7,556 nucleotides of DNA from Clostridia bacterium (GTDB taxonomy: Bacteria > Bacillota > Clostridia > Oscillospirales > Butyricicoccaceae), in NCBI GenBank assembly GCA_017407765.1, contig JAFQVZ010000117.1:1-7556 (forward strand), in the 5' to 3' direction. Shown piece after piece: positions 1-6,554 of this stretch (its first letter is position 1; each line of letters starts with the position of its first letter). The translations under genes and the position numbers were made by a program. Below the pieces are notes generated by a model, which was not told the DNA's origin, ran no database searches, and saw nothing but the letters and a program-made list of their open reading frames with translations.

Positions 1-855
1 CTGCATGAGTTCATCATTATCGGGTGTTTTTGCCTGATTGACATCGCTTCCGAAACCAATCTCATTTTTACGGATTCGGCGCTGAACAACCTTTTCAATG
101 CCGTCAAACGCGCCGCCGCAGATGAAGAGGATATTACTTGTATCGATCTGGATAAACTCCTGCTGAGGATGCTTTCTGCCGCCCTGAGGAGGTACATTCG
201 CAACCGTTCCCTCGAGGATCTTCAGCAGAGCCTGCTGAACACCCTCACCCGATACATCACGGGTAATGGAAGGATTCTCGCTCTTGCGGGCGATCTTATC
301 AAGCTCGTCGATATAGATAATGCCTCTCTCAGCCAGTTCGACATCATAGTCTGCCGCCTGAATAAGACGAAGAAGGATATTCTCTACATCCTCGCCGACA
401 TAACCTGCCTCAGTGAGTGTAGTCGCATCTGCGATGGCGAAAGGCACCTTCAGATTTTTGGCCAGCGTCTGGGCCAGATATGTCTTGCCGCTGCCGGTAG
501 GGCCGATCATAAGGATGTTGCTCTTCTGGAGGTCGGCACCCTCGTCCGCCCTATCCTTGCTGCGGATACGCTTATAGTGATTATAGACAGCAACTGCCAA
601 AGCCTTCTTGGCGCGATCCTGCCCGATGATGTATTCATCAAGGCCTTCCTTGATCTCACGGGGCGTGGGAAGCTCGCCGTCAAGGGCAAGCTTTCCTTCC
701 GCTTCCATCTCATACATCTCTTCTGCGATCAGGTCGGCACATATCTGAACACACTCGTTGCAGATATACACTCCCGATCCGGCGATAAGCCTCTTTACCT
801 CGTCCTGACTCCTGCCGCAAAAGCTGCAGTGCAGGTCCCTCTTATCATTTGCCAT
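1..855 (-). CDS. clpX: ClpX, ATP-dependent unfoldase of the ClpXP protease (N-terminal 285 residues, partial)
   Basis: AAA+ unfoldase that recognises tagged or damaged proteins in the cytoplasm, unfolds them with ATP and feeds them into ClpP. The first 285 residues are visible; family members are about 420 residues, so the C-terminal small AAA+ domain lies outside the window. The N-terminal zinc-binding domain has CSFC at 10–13 and CNEC at 32–35. The AAA+ module shows Walker A GPTGSGKT at 118–125, the pore loop GYVGED at 151–156, Walker B IIYIDE at 179–184, and an IGF tripeptide at 266–268, the loop known to dock into ClpP. The ATG lies 12 nt after the clpP stop. Its ribosome binding site is poor (only a GGGG run), so translation may depend on coupling to clpP. 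The frame is open without interruption to base 1. Confidence 0.97.
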   Translation of the reverse strand, partial: MANDKRDLHCSFCGRSQDEVKRLIAGSGVYICNECVQICADLIAEEMYEMEAEGKLALDGELPTPREIKEGLDEYIIGQDRAKKALAVAVYNHYKRIRSKDRADEGADLQKSNILMIGPTGSGKTYLAQTLAKNLKVPFAIADATTLTEAGYVGEDVENILLRLIQAADYDVELAERGIIYIDELDKIARKSENPSITRDVSGEGVQQALLKILEGTVANVPPQGGRKHPQQEFIQIDTSNILFICGGAFDGIEKVVQRRIRKNEIGFGSDVNQAKTPDNDELMQ

Positions 856-867
856 TATAAACCCCGT

Positions 868-1452
868 TTATCTCTTGTCGATGATCTTGTCGATCAGACC
901 AAACTCAAGGGCCTCCTGAGCCGACATGAAATTATCTCTGTCGGTAGCTTTGTCCATAACTTCCATTGTCTGACCTGTTGTCTCACAAAGGATACGGTTG
1001 ATCCTCTCGCGTGTTCTGATGATATGATCGGCACGGATCTTGATATCTGTGGCCTGTCCCTGAACACCGCTGGTAAGAGGCTGATGGATCATGATCTCGC
1101 TGTTGGGCAGAGCAATTCTCTTGCCCTTGGCGCCTGCCGAAAGCAGGAATGCGCCCATGCTTGCAGCCATACCGATGCAGATGGTGGAAACATCGCACTT
1201 GATATAGTTCATGGTGTCGTAAATGGCCATGCCGGCAGAAATGGAACCACCGGGGCTGTTGATATAAAACTGGATATCCTTATCGGGATCCTGAGCTTCA
1301 AGATACAGAAGCTGGGCAACGATCAGGCTTGCTGTCTGATCGTTTACCTCATCCGAAAGGATAACAACGCGGTCGTTGAGCAGACGCGAGTAGATGTCGT
1401 AAGAACGTTCACCGCGGCTTGTCTGCTCGACTACCATAGGTACATAAGGCAT
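868..1452 (-). CDS. clpP: ClpP, ATP-dependent Clp protease proteolytic subunit
   Basis: Serine peptidase that forms the double-ring proteolytic chamber used with ClpX and other Clp ATPases in general and regulatory protein turnover. The protein is 194 residues, the normal length. The catalytic triad is visible by family alignment: Ser98 in GMAASMG, His123 in MIHQPL and Asp173 in DRDNF. The substrate-binding stretch INSPGGS is at 64–70. The N-terminus [10 protein letters not shown] matches the short axial-loop form of Firmicutes without a long propeptide. Start choice is supported by AAAGGAG (1462–1468), 9 nt before the ATG. It lies 45 nt after tig and 12 nt before clpX, the usual tig–clpP–clpX order. 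I saw no CtsR-type tandem GGTCAAA operator next to it, so heat-shock control, if any, is not evident here. Confidence 0.98.
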   Translation of the reverse strand: MPYVPMVVEQTSRGERSYDIYSRLLNDRVVILSDEVNDQTASLIVAQLLYLEAQDPDKDIQFYINSPGGSISAGMAIYDTMNYIKCDVSTICIGMAASMGAFLLSAGAKGKRIALPNSEIMIHQPLTSGVQGQATDIKIRADHIIRTRERINRILCETTGQTMEVMDKATDRDNFMSAQEALEFGLIDKIIDKR

Positions 1453-1497
1453 TTATATGCGCTCCTTTCTGGGTTTGGGCGAAGTCACATAAATATT

Positions 1498-2898
1498 TTA
1501 CTCGTTGTCTTCAGCCTTTTCTGTCGCATTTTCGGAAACTTCTTCAGTTTCCTTCTTTGTTGTCTTCTTTGTTGTCTTGCGTGTCTTCTTGGGAGCCTCT
1601 TCTGCTGCTTCCTCCTTAGCGGCGGGAGCTACAGCATTAGCCTTGATGACCTCAACAGCCTTATTGACTGCCAGATCCATCTTGAGGCCGGAAACTGCAA
1701 CCTGAGCCTTAACAGCATCAATTTCCATGTTGTACTGCTCTGCCATCTTCTTGAACTCAGCCTCGATCTCCTCCTCGGAAACCTCGATGTTCTCAGCTCT
1801 TACAACAGCCTCGAGAGCAAGGCGTGTCTTTACGCGCTCGTCAGCTGTGCCTCTGAACATCTGGCGGAACATATCAACGTTGAGGCCGTTCATCTCGAGG
1901 TACTTATCAAAGCTCATGCCGCTCTGCATAGCAATGTTCATAGCATAGTCGTTCATGATGAAGTCGAGTTCCTTCTCGATCATGACCTCGGGGATCTCAC
2001 CCTCGAGATTCTCGCGGAGCTGCTTCATGAGTGCTTCCTCAAAGAAACGCTCTGCATTTCTCTCAGCGCTCTCTGTCATGTTCTTCTTGATGTCAGCCTT
2101 CAGCTCGTCCAGTGTGTCGAACTCGGAAACATCCTTAACGAACTCGTCGTCGATCTCGGGAAGCTGGATCTCTGTGATCTCGTGCAGCTTGCACTTGAAT
2201 GTAGCGGGCTTACCAGCCAGCTCAGCAGCCTGATACTCTGTGGGGAAGATTACGTTTACATCGAACTCTTCGCCGATGTTGTGGCCTGCAACCTGCTCCT
2301 CAAAGCCGGGGATGAACATGCCGGAACCGAGCTTGAGGTCATAGCCTTCAGCCTTGCCGCCGTCAAATGCTTCGCCGCCGCAGAAGCCTTCGAAGTCGAT
2401 CTTAACAACGTCGCCTGCCTGAGCTGCACGCTCGACAGATACCTGACGTGCATTCTGCTCAGCCTTTCTTGTCAGCTCAGCGAGAACATTAACATCGGTT
2501 ACTTCAGCAGCTTCCTTCTTGCCTTCGAGGCCCTTATAAGCCTTGACTGTCAGCTCGGGCTTGAGCTGGAGATCTACCTTGAGCAGCAGTTCGCCGTTCT
2601 GAACATCTGCTTCTGTGATAGCTGTAATAGCGATGGGCTCGATGTCAGCTTCCTTGCATGCTGCCTCAACAGCTGCGGGATAGCAAGCTTCGATAGCATC
2701 TTCGTAGAATACTTCTGCGCCATAAAGCTTCTCGATCATCTTTCTGGGAGCCTTGCCCTTACGGAAACCGGGAACGTTGACCAGGTTCTTGATCTTGTTG
2801 TAAGCGGTTACCATGCCGGCTTCGAACTCTGCGCTCTCAACTGTGATGGAGAGTTCTACCTGAAAGTTTTCTTTTTTCTCTACATTTGTCAGTTTCAT
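1498..2898 (-). CDS. tig: Trigger factor, ribosome-associated chaperone and prolyl isomerase
   Basis: Binds near the nascent chain exit of the large ribosomal subunit and shelters emerging proteins. The protein is 466 residues. The N-terminal ribosome-binding domain carries the signature GFRKGKAP at 44–51. An FKBP-type peptidyl-prolyl isomerase domain spans roughly 160–242, with GDVVKIDFEG at 162–171 and GSGMFIPGFE at 191–200. A helical C-terminal chaperone domain covers about 250–420. The last 45 residues or so are low complexity: alanine/glutamate, then a basic TTKKTTKK stretch at 442–449, then an acidic end. The family is usually about 430 residues, so this tail is an extension. A strong ribosome binding site, AAGGAGG (2908–2914), sits 9 nt before the ATG. 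It follows the metallophosphoesterase by 32 nt and precedes clpP. Confidence 0.97.
   Translation of the reverse strand: MKLTNVEKKENFQVELSITVESAEFEAGMVTAYNKIKNLVNVPGFRKGKAPRKMIEKLYGAEVFYEDAIEACYPAAVEAACKEADIEPIAITAITEADVQNGELLLKVDLQLKPELTVKAYKGLEGKKEAAEVTDVNVLAELTRKAEQNARQVSVERAAQAGDVVKIDFEGFCGGEAFDGGKAEGYDLKLGSGMFIPGFEEQVAGHNIGEEFDVNVIFPTEYQAAELAGKPATFKCKLHEITEIQLPEIDDEFVKDVSEFDTLDELKADIKKNMTESAERNAERFFEEALMKQLRENLEGEIPEVMIEKELDFIMNDYAMNIAMQSGMSFDKYLEMNGLNVDMFRQMFRGTADERVKTRLALEAVVRAENIEVSEEEIEAEFKKMAEQYNMEIDAVKAQVAVSGLKMDLAVNKAVEVIKANAVAPAAKEEAAEEAPKKTRKTTKKTTKKETEEVSENATEKAEDNE
1552..1576. repeat. Perfect 12-bp tandem duplication in the tig tail
   Basis: On the plus strand TTCTTTGTTGTC occurs at 1553–1564 and again at 1565–1576, followed by a degenerate third copy. 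On the coding strand it encodes the TTKK TTKK stretch (residues 442–449) of the trigger factor C-terminal tail. The 12-bp unit keeps frame, so gain or loss of copies would only change tail length. Confidence 0.85.
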
Positions 2899-2907
2899 GT
2901 AGGGATT

Positions 2908-2914
2908 CCTCCTT
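2908..2914 (-). promoter_or_regulatory. Strong ribosome binding site of tig
   Basis: The coding strand reads AAGGAGG, 9 nt before the tig ATG. It is the most complete Shine-Dalgarno match of the right-length sites in the window, consistent with high expression of trigger factor. The short spacer after the metallophosphoesterase (2899–2930) holds no clear terminator, and no convincing promoter was seen. Confidence 0.85.
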
Positions 2915-2930
2915 AGATATTTAAATCTAT

Positions 2931-3632
2931 TTATTGTTTTATAATAACTGGCTTAAAGCCAATGTTATCAGCCGATATGTTCTGATAGATAACGCCGCCT
3001 CTTGTGCCGTTGAAAGCACCTCTGAGACTGTCGCCGTGAAGATGGCCGTAGTAGCAGCGCGCCACTCCGTACCGTTCGAGAAGCTCGGTGATCGGCCTTA
3101 CCTCACTGCGCTGAAAAACCGGAGGATAATGAAGGAAGCAGAATATCTCCTTGTCATCCCCATGCTTTTTAGCTTCTTTAAGCGAGGCCTCAAGGCGCAT
3201 CACCTCGCGCTTAAATACTTTTTCGTCACCTGCCGACTCGTCGGAAGGATCGAAAAACCATCCTCTTGTGCCGCACAAAGCGGTATCCTTATAAAAAATA
3301 CAATTATTATGCAAAAAAAGCAAGTCTTTTAGCTCATTCTCTTCAAAAAACCTGTTCATTTTGCTTACGGTATCCCACCAATAGTCGTGATTACCTTTCA
3401 AAAAGATCTTTCTTCCGGGAAAAGTGTTCAGCAATTTGAAATCCGCAAGAGCCTCTTTCATGCTCATTCCCCAGGAAAAATCTCCGCAGATGACCAGCGT
3501 GTCTTCCTCTTTAAGGCACTCAAGACCTTTAAGAAGCTTCTGTCGGTAATTGTCCCACGCACCGCCAAAGATGTCCATAGGCTTATTGGTGCTCTCAGAC
3601 AAGTGTGTGTCGCCGATCGCATACAGTGCCAT
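2931..3632 (-). CDS. Calcineurin-like metallophosphoesterase, substrate unknown
   Basis: Predicted dinuclear metal-dependent phosphoesterase of 233 residues. The metal-binding motifs of the family occur in order: GDTH at 7–10, GDFSW at 50–54, GNHD at 80–83, a histidine in FLHYPP at about 168, and GHLHG at 196–200. There is no signal peptide or membrane segment, so a cytoplasmic protein is expected. It resembles the conserved clostridial predicted phosphohydrolases; no particular substrate can be read from the sequence. The ATG has GAAGGAG (3642–3648) 9 nt upstream and starts 19 nt after the yraN stop; tig follows 32 nt downstream. The position suggests co-transcription with both neighbours, but that does not prove a role in translation or folding. 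Confidence 0.93.
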   Translation of the reverse strand: MALYAIGDTHLSESTNKPMDIFGGAWDNYRQKLLKGLECLKEEDTLVICGDFSWGMSMKEALADFKLLNTFPGRKIFLKGNHDYWWDTVSKMNRFFEENELKDLLFLHNNCIFYKDTALCGTRGWFFDPSDESAGDEKVFKREVMRLEASLKEAKKHGDDKEIFCFLHYPPVFQRSEVRPITELLERYGVARCYYGHLHGDSLRGAFNGTRGGVIYQNISADNIGFKPVIIKQ

Positions 3633-3651
3633 CTTTCACCACTCCTTCGGT

Positions 3652-3996
3652 TTAAACAAAGGCATTTTTGATATGCCTGATGGTCTTATCGTCGGTATAT
3701 ACCTCAATAATATCGAAGCTGACCTGCCCACTATACTGATTACGGGAGATCCACACCTCAGCTGTCAGCATGATCTTGCGCTGTTTTTCCCTGCCCACAG
3801 CTGTGCTTGCGGGCAGATAACTCTGATTCCTGCGCGTTTTGACCTCAACAAAGGCCACCGTGTCGCCCTTCCTTGCAATGATATCGATCTCTCCGCCCCG
3901 GAAATGAAACCCAGATTCGAGGATCTCATAGCCTTTTTTTCTAAGAAAATCAGCGGCTATCTTCTCGCCATAGCGTCCAACAAGCTTATCTCTCAT
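3652..3996 (-). CDS. yraN: YraN/UPF0102 family endonuclease-like protein
   Basis: Small conserved protein of 114 residues from the preferred start, close to the usual length of about 120. The fold is known to be related to archaeal Holliday junction resolvases and restriction-like nucleases; the cellular job is not settled. The nuclease-type residues are present: GEID at 35–38 and EVK at 51–53, with the early helix [12 protein letters not shown] at 8–19 typical of the family. The open frame could begin at 4137, but the extra 47 residues overlap rnhB deeply and are serine/arginine rich without family resemblance. The ATG at 3996 starts right at the conserved N-terminus. It overlaps the rnhB end by 11 nt in another frame and has only a weak AAGAAG upstream, which points to translational coupling. 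Confidence 0.9.
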   Translation of the reverse strand: MRDKLVGRYGEKIAADFLRKKGYEILESGFHFRGGEIDIIARKGDTVAFVEVKTRRNQSYLPASTAVGREKQRKIMLTAEVWISRNQYSGQVSFDIIEVYTDDKTIRHIKNAFV

Positions 3997-4597
3997 CGTT
4001 CTTCTTAGCGAGGATCTTTTTAAGGAAGCTCCTGCGGTGGACCGGCGAAGGTCCGATCTCAAGAATGACCTCGGTGTGCTTCTTTGTAGGGTATCCCTTA
4101 TGTACCTCAAAGAGATACTCAGGGTATTTTTTTGCAAGCTCGACCATATAACGGTCTCGAGTTACCTTGGCAAGGATCGAAGCCGCAGCGATCGAAGCGC
4201 TCTTGGCATCGCCTTTGACGATACACTGTGTCTCGCCGCAGGGCAGTCCGGGATCACGATTGCCATCCACAAGAGCGGCATCGGGGCTGACTCCCATGCC
4301 TTCATACGCTCTGTTCATGGCAAGATATGTCGCCCTGAGAATGTTGATCTCATCGATCTCCTTCTCGTCGGCAAATGCTATGCCGTATGCCAGAGCACGC
4401 TTTTTTATCTCTTCAAAAAGAAACTCTCGTTTCTTTTCTGTGAGCTTTTTTGAATCGTTCAGACCTTCTATAGGGTCATTGGGATCGAGAATGACCGCGG
4501 CTGCACATACAGGTCCGGCCAACGGGCCTCTGCCTGCCTCATCAATGCCGCAGACCGTTCTTCCTGCCTCCCAGTAGGGCTTTTCATAAGAATACAT
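3986..4597 (-). CDS. rnhB: Ribonuclease HII
   Basis: Cuts RNA in RNA–DNA hybrids and removes single ribonucleotides built into DNA. From the preferred start the protein has 203 residues. Catalytic acids expected for RNase HII are present: Asp19 and Glu20 in GIDEAGRGP, Asp111 in ALVDGN, and Asp148 in KVTRDRY. The GRG motif at 22–24 and the HKGYPTKKH block at 166–174 are also typical. An ATG at 4621 would add eight residues but lacks a ribosome binding site. The ATG at 4597 has GGAGAG (4605–4610) 7 nt upstream, lying across the end of rbgA, so it was chosen. The rbgA stop ends 4 nt before it, and yraN begins inside its last codons. Confidence 0.96.
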   Translation of the reverse strand: MYSYEKPYWEAGRTVCGIDEAGRGPLAGPVCAAAVILDPNDPIEGLNDSKKLTEKKREFLFEEIKKRALAYGIAFADEKEIDEINILRATYLAMNRAYEGMGVSPDAALVDGNRDPGLPCGETQCIVKGDAKSASIAAASILAKVTRDRYMVELAKKYPEYLFEVHKGYPTKKHTEVILEIGPSPVHRRSFLKKILAKKNDER

Positions 4598-4601
4598 CAG
4601 A

Positions 4602-5450
4602 TCACTCTCCGGGAGCTTCAAGCGTAAGCCTTCCCAGCTTTCCGCTTCTGAACTCGTCGATCAGGACCTTGGCCATACGCTCGGTGTCAAGCATGCCTCT
4701 GCCCTGAAGAAAACCGCGTTTTTTCGCCATTTCCTCAAGTGTATCATAGGTCATTTCCCTGCTGATGCCTGTAATGCCATAGCGCTTTACAACGTTCTCC
4801 TCATAGGAGTCTCTGAGGCATTCAAGCAGCTTGCACGCCAGGTGTTCGCGGTCGAGGATCTCGTCACGAATGGTTCCTGTAAATGCCAGCTTGAAACCCA
4901 CCTCATCGTCTTCTATCTTAGGCCACAGCATGCCGGGAGTGTCCATAAAGTCATACTTTCCGGCAAGGTTGAACCACTGCTTGGCTCGTGTTACGCCGGG
5001 GCGGTTCTCGGCAACGGCCGATTTTTTGCCCAAAAGACGATTGATAAAGGACGACTTGCCCACATTGGGAATACCCATGATCATTATCTTTATTGTGCGG
5101 TTAACGCCTCGCTGCGCATTACGCTCGATGATGTCTGCGCAGCACTCTTCAACACCTTTTGTAAAGCTGCTGAGGACCTCACCCTTCTGACTGTTTGCTG
5201 TCATTACGGTGTAGCCCTTGCTGCGATAATATGCGACCCACTTTGCTGTCATATTGGGATCGGCCTGATCTTCGCGGTTGAGGACCAGCATGCGTTTCTT
5301 TCCCTCAGCGATCTGAATAAGATCGGGATTACGCGAGCTCTCAGGGATCCTTGCATCAATGATCTCGCAGACCATATCGATGCTCTTCAAATCTCCCAGC
5401 ATAAGCCTGCGGGTCTTAGCCATATGCCCGGGATACCAATTGATACTCAA
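4602..5450 (-). CDS. rbgA: RbgA (YlqF), circularly permuted GTPase for 50S subunit assembly
   Basis: GTPase required in Firmicutes for late maturation of the large ribosomal subunit. The protein is 282 residues from a TTG start at 5450, giving the family N-terminus [15 protein letters not shown]. The longer frame to an ATG at 5510 would add 20 residues from inside lepB with no family resemblance. GGAGG (5459–5463) lies 8 nt before the TTG. G motifs occur in permuted order: G4 as NRED at 58–61, then G1 GIPNVGKS at 126–133, G2 threonine 154 in PGVTRAKQW, and G3 DTPG at 170–173. The G4 motif has arginine where NKxD has lysine. The C-terminal region to 282 is the RNA-binding part of the family. 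The start lies 1 nt past the lepB stop, and bL19, a large-subunit protein, is encoded two genes upstream. Confidence 0.95.
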   Translation of the reverse strand: MSINWYPGHMAKTRRLMLGDLKSIDMVCEIIDARIPESSRNPDLIQIAEGKKRMLVLNREDQADPNMTAKWVAYYRSKGYTVMTANSQKGEVLSSFTKGVEECCADIIERNAQRGVNRTIKIMIMGIPNVGKSSFINRLLGKKSAVAENRPGVTRAKQWFNLAGKYDFMDTPGMLWPKIEDDEVGFKLAFTGTIRDEILDREHLACKLLECLRDSYEENVVKRYGITGISREMTYDTLEEMAKKRGFLQGRGMLDTERMAKVLIDEFRSGKLGRLTLEAPGE

Positions 5451-5451
5451 A

Positions 5452-5997
5452 TCAAATACCTCCAAAACTGCCAATGGGCCACATTCTGAAGAAAACCTTT
5501 CCAATGACATCCTCTGTGCTCAGCACTCCCAGCGATCTCATTCGGCTGTCGGCGCTGTAGTTTCGGTTGTCACCCATGACGAACACCTCTCCCTCACCTA
5601 TATAGCAGGGATATTCGGTGCTGCCGCCGTCAAAGACCGATTCATTGACATAGGCCTCGTCTATCTGTTCGCCATTAACATAAACACTGCCGTCATCAAA
5701 GACCTCAACGATGTCTCCCTCGATTCCGATGACCCTTTTTACAAGAGGCTCTTCATCAAAGTGAGGAGCGTTTATAATGACGATATCTCCCCTTTGAGGC
5801 TGCTCATATGCGCACACCTGAGTGAGGACCATATCTCCGTTTTCAAGGGTGGGATACATAGAGTCGCCCGAAACCCCCGAGATCCTTACAAAAAAAGCAT
5901 TCATCATAACAAGGAACAGCAGAACCCAGATAAGCGACTGAGCCCATTCGAACAGTTCCACAGCAGCGCTGTTTTTCTTAGTTTTGTTATTTTCCAT
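5452..5997 (-). CDS. lepB: Signal peptidase I
   Basis: Membrane serine protease that removes signal peptides from exported proteins. From the ATG at 5997 the protein has 181 residues, a normal length for the short Gram-positive form. It has a basic N-terminus (KTKK), one membrane segment at about 20–38 (SLIWVLLFLVMMNAFFV), and an external catalytic domain. The nucleophile Ser46 is in SGDSMYPT, the general base Lys87 in LVKRVIG, and the GDNR block with SADSR is at 142–152. An ATG at 6063 would add 22 residues coded from the hairpin before the gene and was rejected. CACCTTT on the plus strand (6004–6010) gives AAAGGTG 6 nt before the chosen start. It is separated from rplS by a terminator-like hairpin and joins rbgA with a 1-nt gap. 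Confidence 0.95.
   Translation of the reverse strand: MENNKTKKNSAAVELFEWAQSLIWVLLFLVMMNAFFVRISGVSGDSMYPTLENGDMVLTQVCAYEQPQRGDIVIINAPHFDEEPLVKRVIGIEGDIVEVFDDGSVYVNGEQIDEAYVNESVFDGGSTEYPCYIGEGEVFVMGDNRNYSADSRMRSLGVLSTEDVIGKVFFRMWPIGSFGGI
5459..5463 (-). promoter_or_regulatory. Ribosome binding site that sets the TTG start of rbgA
   Basis: The coding strand reads GGAGG inside the final codons of lepB (encoding its SFGGI end), 8 nt before the TTG at 5450. No ATG or GTG is at suitable distance, and the TTG gives the conserved RbgA N-terminus, so the site decides the start. Confidence 0.85.
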
Positions 5998-6030
5998 TGC
6001 GAACACCTTTTTAAAACACTTTTGCGAATT

Positions 6031-6060
6031 AAAATAAAGGGGACGAGCCTGCCCGTCCCC
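6031..6060 (-). terminator. Rho-independent terminator or attenuator between rplS and lepB
   Basis: On the transcribed strand GGGGACG pairs with CGTCCCC (arms at 6054–6060 and 6039–6045), with an 8-nt loop and a possible G·U closing pair, followed directly by TTTATTTT (6038–6031). It lies 15 nt after the rplS stop and about 34 nt before the lepB ribosome binding site region. Since the next gene follows closely on the same strand without a clear promoter, partial termination is plausible. The other side of the hairpin is followed by AATTTTT on the plus strand, so it may work in both directions. Confidence 0.8.
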
Positions 6061-6074
6061 CAATTTTTCGGATG

Positions 6075-6416
6075 TTAGATATCCTGCTTGACCTTAGCAG
6101 CCTTACCAACTCTATTACGCAGATAATAGAGCTTAGCACGTCTGACCTTACCCTTTCTCACGATCTCGAACTTTTCGATGTTGGGAGAATGTACGGGGAA
6201 TGTCTTCTCGACGCCTACGCCGTAGGATACACGTCTTACTGTGATTGTCTCCTGGATGCCGCCGTGCTTTCTGGCGATAACTGTGCCCTCGAAGACCTGG
6301 ATTCTTTCACGTGTGCCTTCCTTGATCTTAGCGTGTACCTTGATGGTGTCACCGACATTGAAGTTGCCGGCATCTTCCTTCAGCTGAGATTCAGTCAATT
6401 TCTTAATCAGATCCAT
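6075..6416 (-). CDS. rplS: Large ribosomal subunit protein bL19
   Basis: Structural protein of the 50S subunit located at the interface with the 30S subunit. The protein has 113 residues, against a usual 115 or so, and matches the family along its length: [16 protein letters not shown] at about 19–34, [13 protein letters not shown] at 38–50, [16 protein letters not shown] at 59–74, [20 protein letters not shown] at 76–95, and the basic end [19 protein letters not shown] (6427–6432) lies 10 nt before the ATG. It is the first gene after a good promoter (6497–6525), with a leader of roughly 70 nt. In many Firmicutes it follows trmD; here a serine hydrolase gene lies upstream, so rplS seems to have its own promoter. 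Confidence 0.97.
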   Translation of the reverse strand: MDLIKKLTESQLKEDAGNFNVGDTIKVHAKIKEGTRERIQVFEGTVIARKHGGIQETITVRRVSYGVGVEKTFPVHSPNIEKFEIVRKGKVRRAKLYYLRNRVGKAAKVKQDI

Positions 6417-6496
6417 AATTCTTGATTCCTTTCGTTCATAGATGTTCTTGCCTTGACTTTAGCAGAGGACCATCCGTATTAAATGCATGCTTGATT

Positions 6497-6525
6497 ATAA
6501 TAGCATAACCCTCGTCCTAATGCAA
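6497..6525 (-). promoter_or_regulatory. Housekeeping-sigma promoter of rplS with extended -10
   Basis: On the minus strand the -35 is TTGCAT (6525–6520), the spacer is 17 nt, and the -10 is TATTAT (6502–6497) preceded by TGC, an extended -10. The expected start of transcription is near 6490, giving a leader of about 70–75 nt before rplS. Upstream are two A6 tracts (6529–6534 and 6551–6556), 22 bp apart, which resemble an UP element. A TATAAT is also present slightly downstream but would need a 20-nt spacer from the same -35. Confidence 0.75.
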
Positions 6526-6539
6526 CACTTTTTTGCATT
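6519..6539. repeat. 7-bp inverted repeat overlapping the rplS -35 element
   Basis: AATGCAA (6519–6525) and TTGCATT (6533–6539) form a perfect inverted repeat with a 7-nt spacer. One arm contains the rplS -35 hexamer. It could be an operator for a dimeric DNA-binding protein or a weak hairpin in transcripts reading in from the upstream gene. It has no T-tract on either side, so it is not a standard terminator. Confidence 0.5.
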
Positions 6540-6554
6540 GGAAGCCAAACTTTT

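Noticed and set aside
169..2916. 915-codon open frame on the plus strand
   Set aside because: It lies exactly antisense to clpX, clpP and tig in matching codon phase; its product is cysteine/leucine-rich without any recognised domain, and it lacks a convincing ribosome binding site. Codon bias of the real genes explains it.
2934..2975. Possible promoter before tig (TATTAT/TATAAA near the metallophosphoesterase end)
   Set aside because: A -10-like sequence exists, but I found no -35 at acceptable spacing; the nearby TGGCTT/AAGCCA palindrome is coding.
3997..4137. N-terminal extension of yraN by 47 residues
   Set aside because: Serine/arginine-rich, shared with the rnhB coding sequence in another frame, and unlike the family; the conserved N-terminus begins at 3996.
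5998..6063. 22-residue N-terminal extension of signal peptidase I
   Set aside because: It would be translated from the terminator hairpin and spacer and has no ribosome binding site; the ATG at 5997 has one and gives the normal length.
6407..6439. Short 10-codon frame overlapping the rplS start (possible leader peptide)
   Set aside because: No ribosome binding site before its ATG and no run of codons for a regulating amino acid; chance occurrence is likely.
6417..6489. Structured autoregulatory leader upstream of rplS
   Set aside because: Only a weak stem with mismatches (GATGGTC with GAACATC) is visible, and I could not match it to the known L19 leader by eye; a covariance model search would be needed.
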